This document shows, piece by piece, positions 15,758 through 25,393 of a stretch of 43,412 nucleotides of DNA. The position numbers were made by a program, and so were the translations under genes. The notes under the pieces were generated by a model. The model was not told the origin of the DNA. It saw only the letters and a list, made by a program, of their open reading frames with translations, and did no database searches. This DNA comes from Rhodanobacter thiooxydans LCS2 (GTDB taxonomy: Bacteria > Pseudomonadota > Gammaproteobacteria > Xanthomonadales > Rhodanobacteraceae). Location of the stretch: assembly GCF_000264375.1 (NCBI RefSeq), contig NZ_AJXW01000017.1, positions 1 through 43,412 on the forward strand, in the 5' to 3' direction. The number at the start of each line of letters is the position of its first letter. The stretch's first letter is position 1.

Positions 15758-17920
15758 ATGGGGAACGATCGCGTGGCCAAGTCCCTGTTGGAACAGCTCC
15801 CCGAGATCGTCGCCCGCGGGCGGCAGCAGGCCGAGAAGATCCTGGAGAGCCTGGAAGGGCGGCACCGGGTCAGTCTGCAGACGCGCGAGTGGGTACTGCC
15901 GTCGAAGGACACGCGCGACAGCGACTGGATCGCCGCGGCGAACCGACGGGCGCACCTGGGCGAGGAAGGCACGGCCGACTGGACCAACCGGCTGATCTAC
16001 GGCGACAACCTGCTGGCGATGGCCGCGCTCTTGGCCGGCGACGAACACACGCCCAGCCTGCGCGGCAAGGTCGACCTGATCTACATCGATCCACCGTTCG
16101 ACTCCAAGGCCGACTACCGCACCAAGGTTTCGCTGCCTGGCGGCCCCTCTCGGCCATCCATGGCCTCCGGGGGCCTCGGGCTCCTGCCCATCGTGGAGCT
16201 GGAGCAGCGGCCCACGGCCATGGAGCAATTTGCCTATTCCGACACTTGGTCCGGAGGCACTGCGTCATACTTGGAGATGATCACGCCGCGGTTGATCCTG
16301 ATGCGGGAACTACTGAGCGATAGTGGGTCCATGTATGCGCATCTGGATTGGCATGTAGGACATTACGTCAAGGTGGTGATGGATGAAATTTTTGGCAAGG
16401 ATTTTTTCGCCAATGAAATTGTATGGCAACGAACTGGTGCCCATAACGACTCCAACAGATTTGGCAACATCCACGACATCCTGTTCTTTTACGGGAAAAC
16501 CCATTCCCGATCTTTTTTCCAAACGCATACTCCGTACGACGAGGAGTATATACAAGATCGTTTCAGGAACGCCGAGGAAGAAACAGGTCGGCGCTATTGG
16601 CTCAATACCGCGACAGCTGCCGGTCCTGGGCCTGCTCGTTTCTTCAATGGAGAGCTCAGAAGTCCTCCGCCGGGAACCCATTGGCGGTACAGCCAAGAAA
16701 CCATTGACGAGCTAATCAATAAGGGAAAGATCGTCTTTTCCAAAACCGGAATGCCTTACGTCAAGCAATATCTTGACGAAAGCCCCGGGAGACCTGTCCA
16801 GTCAGTATGGACAGACATAAAAATGACGAAGTCCGGCGCGGAAAGGCTGAACTACGCGACACAAAAGCCTGAAGCCTTGTTGGAACGAATTATCCGCAGC
16901 TCTTGCCCAGAAGGCGGCCTCATCGCTGACTTCAACGGCGGCTCCGGCACCACCGCTGCCGTCGCTGAAAAACTAGGACGTCGCTGGATCACCACCGACC
17001 TCGGCAAGCCGGCCTGCATGATCATGCGCAAGCGGCTGATCGACCAGGGCGCCAAGCCATTCCTGTACCAGGCGATCGGCGACTACCAGGTCGAGGTGGC
17101 GAAGAGCGCGATGGGGCGCAGCTTCCGCGTCGGCGACCTGTCCGGCATCGTGCTGTCGCTGTACGGCGCGCTGCCGCTGCAGCCGGAGGACAACCCGCTG
17201 CGCAATCTCGGCGCGGTGGTCTACGGCGGCCAGAAGACCCTGGTACTGGTCGATTCGCCGAACAAGCTCACCGGCGACGCCACCCTGCGCAAGGCGATCG
17301 CCCAGCGCGACCACCTGCTCGGCGGTTGGGATCGAGTGGTGGTGCTGGGCTGGAATTTCGAGCCGTCGATCGGCCGGAGCATCACCGCGCTGAACGATGC
17401 GCGCCTGGAAGTGCTGGTGATTCCGCCCGACCTGCTCGACCGCCTGCGCAAGAGGGGCGGCATCGAGAAGCTGCGCGGGCAGGTGCGCTTCTCCAGCCTG
17501 CAGTACCTGACGATCAAGCCGGTGCGGCGCGTACCCTCACCCCCAACCCCTCTCCCGCAGGAAGAGGGGAGCCAAGAACAGCTGCGGGTCACGCTGGACA
17601 ATTACGTGCTGCTCTCGCCCGAGGCGATCAACCTCGACGACGACAACCGCAAGAAGCTGCTCAAGGTGGCCAACGCCGAACCGCTGGCGCTGATTGAATA
17701 CTGGGCGGTCGACCCCGACTACGACGGACAGGTGTTCCGCTCGGTATGGCAGGACTACCGCGGCAACACCGCCAACGATGACGACCCGCTGCGGGTGGTG
17801 ACCAGCGCCGAGTTCAGCGTGCCGCGCAAGGCCGGCGAACGCCGGGTGTGCGTGCGCGTGGTCGATGTGTTCGGCTTCGAGGCTGAAGTGGTGCAGGTGG
17901 TGGCGGAGCCGAAGGCATGA
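15758..17920 (+). CDS. mod: type III restriction-modification methyltransferase (Mod)
   Basis: A 720-residue adenine-specific DNA methyltransferase of the beta class. Motif IV IYIDPPFDSKADYRT has DPPF at about residues 111-114, and the SAM-binding motif ADFNGGSGTTAAVAEKLGR is at about 390-407. Together with Res it would form a type III enzyme; Mod alone methylates and gives sequence specificity through the target-recognition domain between the motifs. That middle part (about 16300-16900) is markedly AT-richer: 24 of 60 bases G/C at 16381-16440 against 42 of 60 at 17101-17160. ATG at 15758 is preferred over TTG 15746. Two short in-frame stretches look inserted (GGPSRPSMASGGLG, and PSPPTPLPQEEGS at about 593-605), yet the frame is intact. 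It overlaps res by four bases. Confidence 0.92.
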   Translation: MGNDRVAKSLLEQLPEIVARGRQQAEKILESLEGRHRVSLQTREWVLPSKDTRDSDWIAAANRRAHLGEEGTADWTNRLIYGDNLLAMAALLAGDEHTPSLRGKVDLIYIDPPFDSKADYRTKVSLPGGPSRPSMASGGLGLLPIVELEQRPTAMEQFAYSDTWSGGTASYLEMITPRLILMRELLSDSGSMYAHLDWHVGHYVKVVMDEIFGKDFFANEIVWQRTGAHNDSNRFGNIHDILFFYGKTHSRSFFQTHTPYDEEYIQDRFRNAEEETGRRYWLNTATAAGPGPARFFNGELRSPPPGTHWRYSQETIDELINKGKIVFSKTGMPYVKQYLDESPGRPVQSVWTDIKMTKSGAERLNYATQKPEALLERIIRSSCPEGGLIADFNGGSGTTAAVAEKLGRRWITTDLGKPACMIMRKRLIDQGAKPFLYQAIGDYQVEVAKSAMGRSFRVGDLSGIVLSLYGALPLQPEDNPLRNLGAVVYGGQKTLVLVDSPNKLTGDATLRKAIAQRDHLLGGWDRVVVLGWNFEPSIGRSITALNDARLEVLVIPPDLLDRLRKRGGIEKLRGQVRFSSLQYLTIKPVRRVPSPPTPLPQEEGSQEQLRVTLDNYVLLSPEAINLDDDNRKKLLKVANAEPLALIEYWAVDPDYDGQVFRSVWQDYRGNTANDDDPLRVVTSAEFSVPRKAGERRVCVRVVDVFGFEAEVVQVVAEPKA
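17534..17572 (+). repeat. dispersed palindromic repeat inserted in frame inside mod
   Basis: CCCTCACCCCCAACCCCTCT followed by CCCGCAGGAAGAGGGGAG forms an imperfect CCCCTCTCC...GGAAGAGGGG hairpin. The same sequence class is frequent between genes in GC-rich proteobacteria (recalled, not searched). Here it encodes PSPPTPLPQEEGS within Mod without breaking the frame. Confidence 0.6.
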
Positions 17921-20856
17921 GCGTCGCCGACAACCCGATGGCGCTCGCCGCCGCCCTTACCCGCCGCGCCGAGCAGCTGTGCATCGGCCTGGAGCAGGGC
18001 ATCGCCGACATCTACGAGCTGGTGACGCCAGTGACCGCCGAGCTGTTGCGCTGGTGGTTCGGCGAGGATGCCTGCCAGTCGCGCACGTTCAATTTCCACC
18101 CCGGCCAGAAGCAGGCGATCCTCAACGTGATCGTGGCGCACGAGGTGCTGGACAGTCCGAACCTGAAGAACCTGTACGAGCAGGTCTGCGCCGAAGCGCT
18201 GCTGGAAGGCACGCGGCTGGCCGACGTGGCGCAGGGCAGGCACCATCCGAAGTACTGCCTGAAGATGGCCACCGGCACCGGCAAGACCTGGGTGCTGCAG
18301 GCGCTGCTGGTGTGGCAGCTCTTGAACAAAACCGCGGCACTGGACGAGGGGCGCGACGACCCGCGTTTCACCCGCCGCTTCCTGATCGTGGCGCCGGGGC
18401 TGATCGTGTACGAACGGCTGCTCGACGCGTTCCTCGGCAAGGAGAACGAGGACAAGAGCCGCGACTTCGCCAGTTCCGACATCGCCAGCTACGCCCAGTT
18501 GTTCGCGCCGCCGGCGCGGCGCGAGCGCATCGCGCAGTTCGTGCGCGGCAACGTCTGCACCAAGACCGAGATCGGATTGAAGGCCACCGGCAACGGCATG
18601 ATCGCGATCACCAACTGGCACCTGCTCAGTGAGGCCGAAGAGGAAATCGAAGAGGACAAGGCCGAGTGGATCGACGCGCCCGGCATGGTCGCCGATGCTT
18701 CCCGCGTCGCCTACGACGTATTGCCGCTGGTGCCCGGCCGTGCCGCCGGCAACAGCCTCGACGTGCTGGACCGGCGCTGGGTGCGCGGCAATGTGCTGAG
18801 CTACCTCGCCGACCTGCCCGAACTGATGGTGTTCAACGATGAGGCACACCACATCCACGAGCTGAAGTCGGGCGGCGAGACCACCGAGGTCGAGTGGCAG
18901 AAGAGCCTGTCGATCATCGCCGCCGGCAAAAGCCGCCGTTTCGTGCAGATGGATTTCTCGGCTACGCCGTACAACGACGTCGGTGGTGGCAGGAACCGGC
19001 GCAAGGTGTATTTCCCGCACATCGTGGTGGATTTCGACCTGAAGGACGCCATGCGGCTGGGCCTCGTGAAGTCGCTGGTGCTGGACAAGCGCAAGGAACT
19101 CGGCGCGCTGCCGCTGGAGTTCACCGCCGAGCGCGATGTCGACGGCAACGTGGCGCTTTCCGAAGGCCAGCGCGTGATGCTGCGCGCCGGACTGCAGAAG
19201 CTGCGCAAGCTGGAGGCGGATTTCGTCCGGCTCGACGCCACGCGCCATCCGAAGATGCTGGTGGTGTGCGAGGACACGAAAGTATCGCCGCTGGTCGCGC
19301 AGTTCCTGCTCGACGAAGGCCTGCATGACGAAGACGTCCTCACCGTCGACTCTGGCAGGAAGGCCGAACTGGGCGAGAAGGACTGGGCGCCATTGCGCCA
19401 GCGCCTGTTCAACGTGGACAGGCACGTGCAACCGCGAGTGATCGTCAGCGTGCTGATGCTGCGCGAGGGTTTCGACGTCAACAACATCTGCGTGATCGTG
19501 CCGCTGCGTTCGAGCCAGGCGCAGATCCTGCTGGAACAGACCATCGGCCGCGGCCTGCGACTGATGTGGCGCGACCCGGAATACGCCGACATCAAGCGCG
19601 AGAACCGCGAGCGGATCAACCACGGCGAGGAGCCGGGTTCGCTGATCGACATCCTGTCGATCGTCGAGCATCCGGCATTCCAGAGTTTCTACGACGAGTT
19701 GATGGCCGCAGGCCTGGTTGGCACCACCGGTGACGATGAAGGCAGCAGCACCGGCGACCTGATCGCCGCCGAACTCCGCGAAGGCTACGAAACGTACGAC
19801 TTCGCGATCCCGTTCATCCTGCGCGAGGCGGACGAGAGCGTCGAGCACCTGCCGATCGACGCCGCCGCGCTGCAGCCGTTCACCTTGATGAGCCGCGCGA
19901 AGCTGGCCGAACTGCTCGGCAAGGGCGACACCTTTACCTCGCAGGACCTGCAGAGCACCACCTTGTTTGGCGACTACCGCGTCGATGGCGCAGCGATGAA
20001 CGTCAGCGGCTACAACGAGCTGCTGTCGCGGCTGACCCGGCGGGTCAGCCAGGCGCTGAACCACCCGCTGCCGAAGGGCAACAAGGTTTCCCCCCACCTG
20101 GATCGCCCGTATCTGCAGATGAATACCGCGGCGCTGGCCACCGCGCTGGACGACTACATCCGCGAGCGGCTGTTCAGCGAATCCTTCGAGCCTTTCGAGG
20201 ACGAGGGCTGGCGGCTGTTGCTGCTGCAGCCGGTGATCGAGCACATCGTGAGGATCTTCGGCCTTGCTCTTCATCGCTCCGAAGAACACACCACCACTGG
20301 AGCGACGGAAGTACGTCATCGTCACCTGTCCGAAGTGACGAAGCTGATGGTGCGCGAGAGCGCTTCGCTGGAAGTGTCCAAGTGCATCTACACGCGCCTG
20401 CCCTACCCCACCCGCAGCGGCGGTCTGGAACGGGCGTTCATCGAGTGGGCGCAGGCCGACGCCAGCGTGGAGGCGTTCTGCAAGATCAGCGAGAACCGGC
20501 ACGACTTCGTGCGCCTGCGTTACGTCAAGGACGACGGCATGTCAGCGCTGTACATCCCCGACTTCCTGGTGCGTACGGGCGATGCTACCTACCTGGTCGA
20601 GACCAAGGCGCAGCAGCAGGTCAGCCATCCGAACGTGCAGCGCAAGCTGAAGGCCGCAACCACCTGGTGCGAGCGGATCAATGCGCTGGAGCCGGAGCAA
20701 CGCGGCGGGCGCAGCTGGTATTACGCACTGGTCGGCGAATCGCTGTTCCACGACTGGCGCGAGAAAGGCGCCCGACTGGGCGAGTTGCTGGCGTTCTCAC
20801 GGGCTCGCGCGGCACCCACGGCGCAGTCGCAGGGCGGCCTGGCGCTGGACAACTAA
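17917..20856 (+). CDS. res: type III restriction enzyme helicase-nuclease subunit (Res)
   Basis: A 979-residue superfamily-2 translocase-endonuclease. Walker A KMATGTGKTWV is at about residues 117-127, the DEAH box VFNDEAHHIH at about 307-316, motif III MDFSATP at about 347-353 and motif VI QTIGRGLRL near 546. The C-terminal PD-(D/E)xK nuclease shows YIPDFLVR...TYLVETKAQ (about 874-894). It cuts DNA 25-27 bp from one of two inversely oriented unmethylated sites, together with Mod. ATG at 17917 overlaps the mod stop (ATGA). The gene appears full-length and uninterrupted. A REP pair follows the stop by about 30 bases. Confidence 0.93.
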   Translation: MSVADNPMALAAALTRRAEQLCIGLEQGIADIYELVTPVTAELLRWWFGEDACQSRTFNFHPGQKQAILNVIVAHEVLDSPNLKNLYEQVCAEALLEGTRLADVAQGRHHPKYCLKMATGTGKTWVLQALLVWQLLNKTAALDEGRDDPRFTRRFLIVAPGLIVYERLLDAFLGKENEDKSRDFASSDIASYAQLFAPPARRERIAQFVRGNVCTKTEIGLKATGNGMIAITNWHLLSEAEEEIEEDKAEWIDAPGMVADASRVAYDVLPLVPGRAAGNSLDVLDRRWVRGNVLSYLADLPELMVFNDEAHHIHELKSGGETTEVEWQKSLSIIAAGKSRRFVQMDFSATPYNDVGGGRNRRKVYFPHIVVDFDLKDAMRLGLVKSLVLDKRKELGALPLEFTAERDVDGNVALSEGQRVMLRAGLQKLRKLEADFVRLDATRHPKMLVVCEDTKVSPLVAQFLLDEGLHDEDVLTVDSGRKAELGEKDWAPLRQRLFNVDRHVQPRVIVSVLMLREGFDVNNICVIVPLRSSQAQILLEQTIGRGLRLMWRDPEYADIKRENRERINHGEEPGSLIDILSIVEHPAFQSFYDELMAAGLVGTTGDDEGSSTGDLIAAELREGYETYDFAIPFILREADESVEHLPIDAAALQPFTLMSRAKLAELLGKGDTFTSQDLQSTTLFGDYRVDGAAMNVSGYNELLSRLTRRVSQALNHPLPKGNKVSPHLDRPYLQMNTAALATALDDYIRERLFSESFEPFEDEGWRLLLLQPVIEHIVRIFGLALHRSEEHTTTGATEVRHRHLSEVTKLMVRESASLEVSKCIYTRLPYPTRSGGLERAFIEWAQADASVEAFCKISENRHDFVRLRYVKDDGMSALYIPDFLVRTGDATYLVETKAQQQVSHPNVQRKLKAATTWCERINALEPEQRGGRSWYYALVGESLFHDWREKGARLGELLAFSRARAAPTAQSQGGLALDN

Positions 20857-20888
20857 GTTCATCCCCACCGCCCAGTGCGCCGCGTCCC

Positions 20889-20989
20889 GCAGGAGCCCGC
20901 TCGCGGGCGATGCTTTTCGAATCCCGGCTTTCAACAGACGAATGTCTGGTCATCCCGGCCAAGAACATCGCCCGCGAACGGGCTCCTGC
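20889..20989. repeat. REP-type inverted pair (BIME) after res
   Basis: Forward GCAGGAGCCCGCTCGCGGGC followed by GATGCTTTT (from 20889) and inverted ACATCGCCCGCGAACGGGCT followed by CCTGC (to 20989), a nearly symmetrical pair of about 100 bases. Same family as 9788, 15139 and 31827. The intergenic gap 20857-21097 otherwise shows nothing recognisable. Confidence 0.82.
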
Positions 20990-21097
20990 CAGCGGGGTCG
21001 TGCCGGGTCGTGACTGCTGCGGCGTGACACGGGACGGTCAATTCTGCAACCATCGGCCCCTTTCCGGCGCGCTGCGCGTCGACACGGGAACCCTCAC

Positions 21098-22762
21098 ATG
21101 ACCCAAGAACGCGCGATCCGCCGCGATGTCGGCCCGTTCGCCCTGATGCTCACCGGCCTGGGCTCGATCATCGGCTCGGGCTGGTTGTTCGGCGCGTGGC
21201 GCGCGGCGCAGATCGCCGGCCCCGGCGCGATCTGGGCGTGGGTGATCGGCGCGGCGGTGATCCTCGCCATCGCGCTGACCTACGCCGAGCTGGGCGCGAT
21301 GTTCCCCGAATCCGGCGGCATGGTGCGCTACGGCCACTACTCGCACGGTTCGCTGGTGGGCTTCATCGCGGCGTGGGCAAACTGGATCGCGATCGTCTCG
21401 GTGATCTCAGTGGAAGCCGAGGCTTCGGCGCAGTACATGTCGTCGTGGAAGTGGCAGTGGGCGAAAGACCTCTACCACCAGGCCCCCGGTGGCCACGGCG
21501 AGCTGAGCACCAATGGCCTGCTGATCGCCGCGGCGCTGGTGATCGTCTACTTCCTGCTGAACTTCTGGAGCGTGAAGCTGTTCGCGCGCTCGAACACCGC
21601 GATCACGCTGTTCAAGCTGGTAATTCCCGCGCTCACCGCGGTGCTGCTGATGATGACCGGTTTCCATCCGGAGAACTTCAGCGTCGGCATCCACGGCGAG
21701 GTGCATTCGACCGACTTCGCCTCGGTGCTCACCGCGGTGGCGATCGCCGGCATCGTGTTCAGCTTCAACGGTTTCCAGAGCCCGGTGAACCTCGCCGGCG
21801 AGGCGCGCAACCCGGGCAAGAGCATCCCGTTCGCGATCGTCTGCTCGATCGCGCTGGCCACGGTGATCTACGTGCTGCTGCAGGTGTCGTTCATCGGCGC
21901 GGTGCCGCGCGAAATGCTGGCGAACGTGGGCTGGCACGGCATCGACTTCAGCTCGCCGTTCGCGGATCTTGCGATCATCCTCGGCCTGCAGTGGCTGGCC
22001 ACGCTGCTGTTCATCGACGCGGTGATTAGCCCCAGCGGTACCGGCATGACCTACACCGCCACCACCGCGCGCATGCTCTACGGCATGGAGCGCAACGGCA
22101 CGCTGCCGAAGATCCTCGGCACTGTGCACCCGAAGTGGGGCGTGCCGCGCCCGGCGATGTGGGTGAACCTGGTGGTGTCGTTCCTGTTCCTGTTCTTCTT
22201 CCGCGGCTGGGGCACGCTGGCGGCGGTGATCTCGGTGGCCACGATCGTCTCCTACCTGACCGGCCCGGTCAGCGTGATGACCCTGCGCCGCACTGCGCCG
22301 GGTCTGCACCGCCCGCTGCGCCTGGCCGGCCTGCCGCTGCTGGCCGGCGTCGCCTTCGTCATGTCCACCGAGCTTTTGTACTGGGCCAGGTGGCCACTGA
22401 CCGGCGAGATCATCCTGTTGATGGTCGTGGCGCTGCCGATCTACTTCTACTACCAGGCGAAGAGCGGCTGGCACGACTTCGGCCGCCAGCTGAAGGGCGC
22501 CTGGTGGCTGGTTGCCTACCTGCCGACGATCGCCTTTGTCTCCTGGGCCGGCAGCACCACCTTCGGCGGCAAGGGCTACCTGTCCTACGGCTGGGATCTG
22601 ATGGTGGTGGCGGTGATCGGCCTGGTGTTCTACCTGTGGGGCGTGCGCTCGGGCTGGCGCACGCCGTCGGTGGAAGCAGCCGAGCTGGAGGCCGGCGCGC
22701 ATCCGGATGCACCGTTGGTGCCGCCGGACGAACAGGCTGCCGAGCGCATCACCGGGCATTGA
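21098..22762 (+). CDS. APC-superfamily amino-acid permease
   Basis: A 554-residue integral membrane protein with about twelve to fourteen helices. The N-terminal signature MLTGLGSIIGSGWLFGAWRA (helix 1, with the substrate-binding GSG bend), ALTYAELGAMFPESGGMVRY and FSFNGFQSPVNLAGEARNPGKS (helix 6) are typical of the amino acid-polyamine-organocation superfamily; the closest remembered type is the aspartate:proton symporter/YveA group. Substrate not resolvable from sequence. ATG at 21098 is 15-20 bases after a weak GGGAA. The C-terminal tail is acidic and extends past the last helix. Followed by an intrinsic terminator. Confidence 0.85.
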   Translation: MTQERAIRRDVGPFALMLTGLGSIIGSGWLFGAWRAAQIAGPGAIWAWVIGAAVILAIALTYAELGAMFPESGGMVRYGHYSHGSLVGFIAAWANWIAIVSVISVEAEASAQYMSSWKWQWAKDLYHQAPGGHGELSTNGLLIAAALVIVYFLLNFWSVKLFARSNTAITLFKLVIPALTAVLLMMTGFHPENFSVGIHGEVHSTDFASVLTAVAIAGIVFSFNGFQSPVNLAGEARNPGKSIPFAIVCSIALATVIYVLLQVSFIGAVPREMLANVGWHGIDFSSPFADLAIILGLQWLATLLFIDAVISPSGTGMTYTATTARMLYGMERNGTLPKILGTVHPKWGVPRPAMWVNLVVSFLFLFFFRGWGTLAAVISVATIVSYLTGPVSVMTLRRTAPGLHRPLRLAGLPLLAGVAFVMSTELLYWARWPLTGEIILLMVVALPIYFYYQAKSGWHDFGRQLKGAWWLVAYLPTIAFVSWAGSTTFGGKGYLSYGWDLMVVAVIGLVFYLWGVRSGWRTPSVEAAELEAGAHPDAPLVPPDEQAAERITGH

Positions 22763-22788
22763 GCGGCCCTTGGCCGATGCCACGGAAT

Positions 22789-22818
22789 GCGCGGCGACGA
22801 GCCGCGCGTTTTTGTTTT
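22789..22818 (+). terminator. intrinsic terminator between convergent permease genes
   Basis: Stem GCGCGGC (22789-22795) / GCCGCGC (22801-22807) with loop GACGA, then GTTTTTGTTTT. It lies 27 bases after the amino-acid permease stop; the NCS2-like gene converges onto it from the other side. Confidence 0.85.
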
Positions 22819-24407
22819 CAGCGAACGGCAGCTGTGCGCCACGCGTCGCCCAGCGACAACAGCATCAGCACGATCGCCAGCACCAGGTAGGCTCCGGCGA
22901 ACTGCCACACGATGCTGCGCGAGGCCGCATCGAGCAGCCACGGCAAATAGATGCCGCCGGACGGTTCCACCGAGTGGATCACGCCGAACAGGCTCAGCGC
23001 CCCGCCCAGCAGCAGGATCAGCGCGGCGCGCCGCGGGCGGTGGTCGATGAGCGCCACCACGAAGCTGGCCCAGACCATCGCGGTGATGATGAAGCCATTG
23101 CCCAGCACGGTGATCACCGCCAGCTCGGAGATGCCGTGCGTGCCATCGTTGAACAGTCGGGCGAAGTGCTCCGGCGAGACGTAGGTCGGGTCGCTCAGCT
23201 TGATCGTCAGCATCCGCGCGATCGCCGGAAAGAAACTGAACACCACCGCGGCCGCGTAGCGCATCGGCGTCGCCTCGAATGCCTGCACGGTGATGCCGAT
23301 CGCCACGAACACCAGGATCGGCGCCAGCACCGGCAGCGGCAGCAGCTCGACCAGGTTCGACAGATAGCCGAACACGCCGCCCAGCCCGACCACGATGCCG
23401 GTGAGCAGGGTGTAGCCGCTGCGCGCGCCCATCGCCTTGTACGACGGCTGGCCGATGTACGGCGTGGTCTGCGCCACGCCGCCGCAGAAGCCGGCCGCCA
23501 GCGTGGCCAGCGCCTCGACCAGCAGGATGTCGCGGGTGGAATAGTCATCACCGGCGGCGCGCGCACTCTCGGTGACGTTGATGCCGCCGACCACCATCAG
23601 CAGGCCGAACGGCAGGATCAGCGGCAGGTACGGCACGATGTACGCCAGCCCGTCCACCCACTGCAGCGTCGGCCACGGCAGCGCGAAACGCCACTGCCAT
23701 GCCGTCGGCGCGTGGTAGCCCGCACCCAGCCAGCCCGACGGGCCGAGCCCGTAGTAGAGCAACGCACCGACCACGAACGCCACCAGCACCCCGGGCAGGC
23801 CGAACGGCATCCGCGCGTGCGCCAACAGCGCGTACAGCACCACGCCGAGCCCGGCGAATCCCACCACCGGCAGCTTGAGAATTTCCACCAGCGGCAGGAA
23901 GCCCATCAGCACCAGCGCGATGCCGGCGATCGAACCGAGCAGGCCTGCGCGCGGCACGTGCCGCTGCACCATCGCGCCGAAGAACGACAGCACGAACTTC
24001 AGCACGCCCATCACCACCAGCGACGCCATGCCCAGCTGCCAGGTCGCGATCGCGGCGGCGTGTTCGTCCATACCGCTTTGCTTGAAGCCGAGGAAGGCCG
24101 GGCCGAGCACCAGCAGCGCGATGCCGATGCTGGTGGGCGCATCCAGCCCCAGCGGCATCGCGGTGACGTCGTCGCGGCCGCTGCGCCGCGCCAGCCGGCG
24201 CGCCATCGCGGTATAGGCGAGGTTGCCAAGCAGCACGCCCAGCGCGGTGCCCGGAAACATGCGCAGGAACACGATGTCCGCGGGAAAGCCGAACAGGCCG
24301 ATCAGCGCCGCGGCGAGGAAACCCATGATGGACAGGTTGTCCACCACCAGGCCGAGAAAGCCGTTGAGGTCGCCGGGGGCGAACCAGCGGTTGGCTGGTG
24401 TGTTCAT
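22818..24407 (-). CDS. NCS2/AzgA-like putative permease
   Basis: A 529-residue, very hydrophobic protein with about twelve or more helices. [19 protein letters not shown] and [22 protein letters not shown] recall the helix-3 and helix-10 half-helix regions of the NCS2 nucleobase/ascorbate transporters and the AzgA-like branch, which carry purines or other small anions. The match is weaker than for typical xanthine permeases, so the substrate is open and the family only likely. ATG at 24407 gives [16 protein letters not shown]. Convergent with the amino-acid permease; divergent from the third yceI over a 253-base gap with nothing else recognisable. Confidence 0.65.
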   Translation of the reverse strand: MNTPANRWFAPGDLNGFLGLVVDNLSIMGFLAAALIGLFGFPADIVFLRMFPGTALGVLLGNLAYTAMARRLARRSGRDDVTAMPLGLDAPTSIGIALLVLGPAFLGFKQSGMDEHAAAIATWQLGMASLVVMGVLKFVLSFFGAMVQRHVPRAGLLGSIAGIALVLMGFLPLVEILKLPVVGFAGLGVVLYALLAHARMPFGLPGVLVAFVVGALLYYGLGPSGWLGAGYHAPTAWQWRFALPWPTLQWVDGLAYIVPYLPLILPFGLLMVVGGINVTESARAAGDDYSTRDILLVEALATLAAGFCGGVAQTTPYIGQPSYKAMGARSGYTLLTGIVVGLGGVFGYLSNLVELLPLPVLAPILVFVAIGITVQAFEATPMRYAAAVVFSFFPAIARMLTIKLSDPTYVSPEHFARLFNDGTHGISELAVITVLGNGFIITAMVWASFVVALIDHRPRRAALILLLGGALSLFGVIHSVEPSGGIYLPWLLDAASRSIVWQFAGAYLVLAIVLMLLSLGDAWRTAAVR

Positions 24408-24660
24408 GCGCGGCGCCTGCCCGGATGGATCGCGCGACCGCCATGCGGAGAAGCCGGCGCTACCGGCGAACGGGAATTCATCGAGTCACCTTCCTCTGCA
24501 TCCGGACTTCCAGAAGAATGGGAGTATTGGCGGCAACGGCGCAGCGGCGCAACACGGGACCGCGACGGACATTGCCGCCGGGATTTCCACACTGTCGAAA
24601 TCGCGGCATCCGATTCGTCGCTCCCGCAGACACCTCTCCCGCCACGCAAGGAAATCGTCC

Positions 24661-25266
24661 ATGCCGTCCATGACCCGCACCGCCTTCGCCCTCGGCCTGC
24701 TCGCCCTGCTGTCGCTGGCCACCGCCCACGCCACCGAAGTGAAGTACCAGCTGGACCCCGACCACACCTACCCCAGCTTCGAGGCCGACCACCTCGGCGG
24801 GTTGTCGGTGTGGCGCGGCAAGTTCAACCACAGCAGCGGCACGGTGACGCTGGACAAGGCGGCCGGCAGCGGCACGCTGAACGTCGTGGTGGACATGAAG
24901 AGCGCCGACTTCGGCCAGGACCAGCTCAACCAGAAGGCGCAAGGCGAGGAGCTGTTCGACACGGCGAAGTATCCGCAAGCCATCTACCAGGGCCACCTCG
25001 CCGGCTTCGTCGACGGCAAGCCGACCCGCGTGGACGGCACGCTCACCCTGCTCGGCGTGACCCGTCCACTGCAATTGAAGATCGACAGCTTCAAGTGCAT
25101 GCCGCATCCGATGCTGAAACGCGAACTGTGCGGCGCCGATGCGCTGGCCACGTTCCAGCGCGACGCCTTCGGCATGGACGCCGGCAAGGCCTACGGCTTC
25201 GACATGACGGTGACGCTGCGCATCCAGGTCGAGGCGATCGCCGAGGTGGATGCTGTGCGACGTTGA
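24661..25266 (+). CDS. YceI-family periplasmic protein (third copy)
   Basis: A 201-residue protein: signal peptide about 1-23 ([11 protein letters not shown]), then a YceI domain ([58 protein letters not shown]). It differs from the two operon copies by carrying two cysteines, in [19 protein letters not shown], which could form a periplasmic disulfide. ATG at 24661 follows AAGGAA by nine bases. The gene is alone, between the NCS2-like permease and the toxin-antitoxin leader. Confidence 0.88.
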   Translation: MPSMTRTAFALGLLALLSLATAHATEVKYQLDPDHTYPSFEADHLGGLSVWRGKFNHSSGTVTLDKAAGSGTLNVVVDMKSADFGQDQLNQKAQGEELFDTAKYPQAIYQGHLAGFVDGKPTRVDGTLTLLGVTRPLQLKIDSFKCMPHPMLKRELCGADALATFQRDAFGMDAGKAYGFDMTVTLRIQVEAIAEVDAVRR

Positions 25267-25393
25267 TGCAAACTGTCTAAAACACTTTATATTAAGCTTT
25301 TATGGTTGATCATGGCCAATAAACCTATTTTAATGTATCCATAGGCCGATGTGAGGTAGGCTGCACCTATTTAATTGGGTAGCAGGAGTTCGT
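25267..25393 (+). promoter_or_regulatory. AT-rich leader and candidate operator of the hipA-hipB pair
   Basis: The stretch is conspicuously AT-rich: 20 of 60 bases are G/C at 25261-25320 and 24 of 60 at 25321-25380, against about two thirds in the adjacent genes. ACCTATTTTAAT (25323) and ACCTATTTAATT (25365) form a direct repeat about 42 bases apart, and AGGT-N7-ACCT (25354-25368) a small inverted repeat beside it. HipB-type repressors bind pairs of such sites upstream of their own operon. AGGAG (25384-25388) sits six bases before the hipA ATG. Confidence 0.5.

Noticed and set aside
20250-20340. Suspected insertion in Res at LHRSEEHTTTGATEV.
   Set aside because: The residues fit the usual Res pattern of an EExxxTGxTEV stretch before LSEV; no palindrome is evident.
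17755-20502. A 915-codon open frame antisense to mod-res.
   Set aside because: A GC-rich shadow covering the well-supported res gene; its residues are not like any family.
22707-25280. An 857-codon plus-strand open frame crossing the NCS2-like gene into the third yceI.
   Set aside because: Runs antisense through a clear membrane protein gene and is Arg/Gln/His-rich; the yceI frame at 24661 explains the real coding there.
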